Below, one piece after another: positions 61,574 to 64,000 of a stretch of DNA of 64,000 bases. The position numbers and the translations under genes are program-made. The DNA is from Mesorhizobium sp. GTDB lineage: Bacteria > Pseudomonadota > Alphaproteobacteria > Rhizobiales > Rhizobiaceae. Numbering within the stretch: position 1 is the first letter of the stretch; the number at the start of each line of letters is the position of its first letter. The notes under the pieces were generated by a model. It saw only the letters and a list, made by a program, of their open reading frames with translations, did not search any database and was not told the origin of the DNA. Location of the stretch: positions 62,001 through 126,000 of the forward strand of contig SUGL01000020.1 of the NCBI GenBank assembly GCA_004963905.1, read 5' to 3'.

Positions 61574-62281
61574 CTACGGCGTGATCCGCGCCAGTTGTTC
61601 GAGGTCGCGCTCTTCGCGCAGCGGATCGGGCGCCATCACCACCGAGGTGGCGTTGTCGGCGTCGTCGGCGAAATGGGCAAGCACGGTGTGGCCCTTTTCC
61701 ATCTGTGCCTTGCCCTCGGCGACCAGACCAAGCGCCAGCGGGTAGAGCCGGTGCTCCACCTTCAGCACCCGCGCGGCCAAAGTGTCCTCATTGTCGCCGA
61801 CCATCACCGGCACGGCGGCCTGGGCGATGATGGGGCCGTCGTCCATTTCGGGGGTAACGAAATGCACGGAGCAGCCATGGATGCGCACTCCGGCGCGGAT
61901 TGCGCGCGCATGCGTGTCGAGCCCCTTGAAGGCCGGCAGCAGGGCAGGGTGGATGTTGACCATGCGCCCCTGCCATTTCTCGACCAGGCCACGGCCGAGG
62001 ATGCGCATATAGCCGGCCAAAGCCACAATCTCGGCGCCGAAGCCGGTAAGCGCTGCGTCGAGCGCTGCGTCGTACGCGTCCTTGCTCGGATGGTCAGCGC
62101 GCTGGATCAGTTTGGTGGCGATGCCGCGCGACTGGGCGATGCCGAGGCCGGCTGCGTTCGCCCGGTCGGAAATGACGCCGACGATCTCGGCCGGATAGGT
62201 CGGGTCCGAGGCCGCCGCGATCAGCGCTGTCATGTTGGAGCCGCGCCCCGAGATCAGGACGACCGTGCGTTTCCTGCTCAT
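61574..62281 (-). CDS. purN: phosphoribosylglycinamide formyltransferase
   Basis: A 235-residue GAR transformylase using 10-formyl-THF. It has [12 protein letters not shown], the catalytic [12 protein letters not shown] (Asn and His) and [14 protein letters not shown] (Asp). Its ATG overlaps the purM TGA (ATGA at 62278-62281), so purM-purN are coupled. The C-terminus is longer than in E. coli by about 20 residues. Confidence 0.95.
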   Translation of the reverse strand: MSRKRTVVLISGRGSNMTALIAAASDPTYPAEIVGVISDRANAAGLGIAQSRGIATKLIQRADHPSKDAYDAALDAALTGFGAEIVALAGYMRILGRGLVEKWQGRMVNIHPALLPAFKGLDTHARAIRAGVRIHGCSVHFVTPEMDDGPIIAQAAVPVMVGDNEDTLAARVLKVEHRLYPLALGLVAEGKAQMEKGHTVLAHFADDADNATSVVMAPDPLREERDLEQLARITP

Positions 62282-63357
62282 AGGCCGATCGAGCCCCGAT
62301 AGATGACGCCGGCGTCGCGGCGCGGCACGATGCGGCCGATCGGCGTCACCGTCTCGCCGGCCTCCTGCAGCACCGCCGCCACCTGCGCCGCCTGGCCGGA
62401 AGCGACGGCGAGGATCATGCCGATGCCGCAGTTGAAGGTGCGCATCATCTCTTCCGGCGCGACCCCGCTGGTCTTGGCCAGCCACGAGAACACCGGCGGC
62501 ACGTCGATCGCCTCGAGGTCGAGCTCGGCCGAGAAATCCTTGGGCAGCACGCGCGGGATGTTTTCCGGAAAACCGCCGCCGGTGATGTGGGCCAGCGCCT
62601 TGATGCCATGTGTGTTGCGGATCGCCTTCAGGATCGACTTCACATAGATGCGCGTCGGCTCGAGCAGCGCCTCGGCAAGGCTGAGCTCCTCGTTGAACGG
62701 CGCCGGGTCGTCCCAGCCAAGGCCGCTCGCGGCAACGATCCGGCGCACCAGCGAAAAGCCGTTGGAGTGGAGGCCCGAGGAAGCGAGGCCGAGCAGCACG
62801 TCGCCCTCGACGATATCGTCGGTCGGGAGCAACTGGCCGCGCTCGGCCGCGCCCACGGCAAAGCCAGCCAGGTCGTAGTCCTTGTCGTGATACATGCCGG
62901 GCATTTCGGCGGTCTCGCCGCCGATCAGCGCGCAGCCGGCCTGGCGGCACCCTTGCGCGATGCCGCCGACGATCGAAGCACCCTGGTCGGGGTCGAGCTT
63001 GCCGGTAGCGAAATAGTCGAGGAAGAACAAAGGCTCGGCGCCCTGCACGACAATGTCGTTGACGCACATGGCGACGAGATCGATGCCGATCGTGTCGTGC
63101 TTGCCGGAATCGATTGCGATCTTGAGCTTGGTGCCGACGCCGTCATTGGCGGCGACCAGCACCGGATCGGTGAAACCGGCCGCCTTCAAATCGAACAGGC
63201 CGCCGAAGCCGCCGATCTCGCCGTCGGCGCCCGGCCGGCGCGTCGCGCGCACCAGCGGCTTGATCTTCTCGACCATCAGGTTGCCGGCATCGATATCGAC
63301 GCCCGCCTCGGCATAGGTGAGCCCGTTCTTGCGCTTGGCCTTGTCGCCCTTGCTCAT
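62278..63357 (-). CDS. purM: phosphoribosylformylglycinamidine cyclo-ligase
   Basis: A 359-residue AIR synthetase, the step before AIR carboxylation in purine synthesis. It has [39 protein letters not shown] and [13 protein letters not shown], all typical. The start at 63357 is at the family N-terminus; longer readings add unrelated residues. It precedes purN by a four-base overlap and is divergent from the phosphatidyltransferase gene. Confidence 0.96.
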   Translation of the reverse strand: MSKGDKAKRKNGLTYAEAGVDIDAGNLMVEKIKPLVRATRRPGADGEIGGFGGLFDLKAAGFTDPVLVAANDGVGTKLKIAIDSGKHDTIGIDLVAMCVNDIVVQGAEPLFFLDYFATGKLDPDQGASIVGGIAQGCRQAGCALIGGETAEMPGMYHDKDYDLAGFAVGAAERGQLLPTDDIVEGDVLLGLASSGLHSNGFSLVRRIVAASGLGWDDPAPFNEELSLAEALLEPTRIYVKSILKAIRNTHGIKALAHITGGGFPENIPRVLPKDFSAELDLEAIDVPPVFSWLAKTSGVAPEEMMRTFNCGIGMILAVASGQAAQVAAVLQEAGETVTPIGRIVPRRDAGVIYRGSIGL

Positions 63358-63462
63358 CTTCGGCTCGTCCCTGTTTCCATTGCGGGCTCTTCGCATGAAT
63401 GGTTTCGGGGAGCAAGGATGACGCGCAGGTGAGGGAGTTTGTTCCCGGGAAAGTGCGGTGAT

Positions 63463-63518
63463 TGGCGAAGTCGGAGGCGACAGCCAATCTCCCCCCTTGT
63501 GGGGGAGATCGGCAGCTC
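63463..63518. repeat. repeat A copy
   Basis: CCAATCTCCCCCCTTGTGG and GGGAGATCGGCAGCTCC between purM and the CDP-alcohol phosphatidyltransferase gene. Confidence 0.8.
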
Positions 63519-63583
63519 CTCCCTTGCGCCTCTCCCGCCTCTCCATCATCTATTTCCCAACAAAGGCCACGACGGGACATCAC

Positions 63584-64000
63584 GTGACCATCCCCAACAT
63601 GATCACGATCATGCGTCTGCTGCTGGTGCCCGCCGTGGTGCTGGCGATGCTGAACGCGCGTTGGGACTGGGCCTTTGCCGGCTTCCTTGTCGCCGGCATC
63701 TCCGATGGCGTCGACGGCTTCATCGCCCGCCGCTATCGGTTGTCCTCGCGGCTCGGCGCCTATCTCGATCCGATGGCCGACAAGCTTTTGCTGGTCTCGG
63801 TTTTCGTCGTCATGGGCTTTGCCGGGGAGCTGCCGCTGTGGCTGGTGGTGACCATGGTGTCGCGCGACGGGCTGATCGTCTGCGCCGTGCTTTTGTCCAG
63901 CGTGATGAGCCATCCGGTCGAGATGAAGCCGCTCTTCGTGTCCAAGGTGAACACCGCCGTGCAGATCGCGCTGGCGGCGCTGGTGCTGGGCGAGCTTGCC
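63584..64000 (+). CDS. CDP-alcohol phosphatidyltransferase family protein (partial)
   Basis: The gene starts with GTG at 63584 and runs off the window with no stop, giving at least 139 residues. It begins TIPNMITIMRLLLVPAVV and has the CDP-OH phosphotransferase motif DG-FI-AR-x8-G-x3-D-x3-D (DGFIARRYRL to LDPMAD), plus membrane helices. It is a paralogue of pgsA at 21576. It may be a second phosphatidylglycerophosphate synthase or a cardiolipin-type enzyme. The ribosome site is weak. Confidence 0.87.
   Translation, partial: MTIPNMITIMRLLLVPAVVLAMLNARWDWAFAGFLVAGISDGVDGFIARRYRLSSRLGAYLDPMADKLLLVSVFVVMGFAGELPLWLVVTMVSRDGLIVCAVLLSSVMSHPVEMKPLFVSKVNTAVQIALAALVLGELA

Overview
The window is a 64 kb stretch of high-GC alphaproteobacterial chromosome, most likely Mesorhizobium or a close relative. 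The evidence is three tandem DUF680-type small secreted genes, a Ros/MucR regulator with a Cys-to-Asp zinc finger, a DUF982 gene, Omp25/31-type porin-like protein, and many copies of short intergenic palindromic repeats typical of this group. It is mostly core and shell genome: no rRNA, tRNA, CRISPR array, transposase, integrase or phage structural gene was found.

Layout. 0.2-5.8 kb: a minus-strand nucleotide-sugar and envelope-glycan block (UDP-glucuronate 4-epimerase, GT2 glycosyltransferase, lysylphosphatidylglycerol-synthase-like membrane protein, galE, UDP-glucuronate decarboxylase) with two ATGA start/stop overlaps. 6.3-17 kb: small accessory enzymes and regulators, including an AhpD-like gene divergent from a TetR gene over two clear operators, rlmJ, AraC/VOC/DoxX, TetR/DinB, a histone H1-like Lys/Ala protein, GNAT, GST, TfoX-N and a frameshifted GFA gene. 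17-24 kb: porin-like gene, then an SDR-uvrC-pgsA-moaD-moaE run with short spacings, then a YbaY/META protein. 24-31 kb: vWA/DUF1194 protein, LuxR regulator, a fluoride riboswitch leading into crcB-crcB-DUF190, ndk, GST, DinB. 31-35 kb: GGDEF protein, GIY-YIG-like protein, DUF982, and a lower-GC gene for a membrane-anchored NlpC/TIGR02594-like protein lacking its catalytic Cys. 35-43 kb: UvrD-type helicase, LysR/Fe(II)-2OG oxygenase/EamA exporter module, MucR. 43-52 kb: LprI-like protein, ABC-F ATPase, molybdopterin oxidoreductase, large Sel1-repeat protein. 52-59 kb: ureohydrolase, dapB, an NMT1/SsuA-type ABC importer, and a TctDE-like two-component system encoded tail to tail with it. 59-64 kb: two orphan palindromic operators, DUF680 trio, sixA with a ParD-like partner, purMN and a truncated CDP-alcohol phosphatidyltransferase at the edge.

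How parts work together. The first block supplies UDP-galacturonate, UDP-galactose and UDP-xylose for surface polysaccharide. The fluoride unit is a complete sensor-exporter cassette. The LysR/oxygenase/EamA genes look like a regulated hydroxylate-and-export module for an unidentified metabolite. Housekeeping functions (uvrC, helicase, pgsA, moaDE, ndk, dapB, purMN) are spread throughout.

The most noteworthy observations are an intergenic repeat inserted in frame inside the EamA exporter, the frameshifted GFA gene, the orphan 17- and 19-bp palindromes with no regulator gene, the Cys-less NlpC-like protein, three 29-bp-spaced boxes in front of the GIY-YIG-like gene, and a nested palindromic insertion found in two copies of the common repeat.
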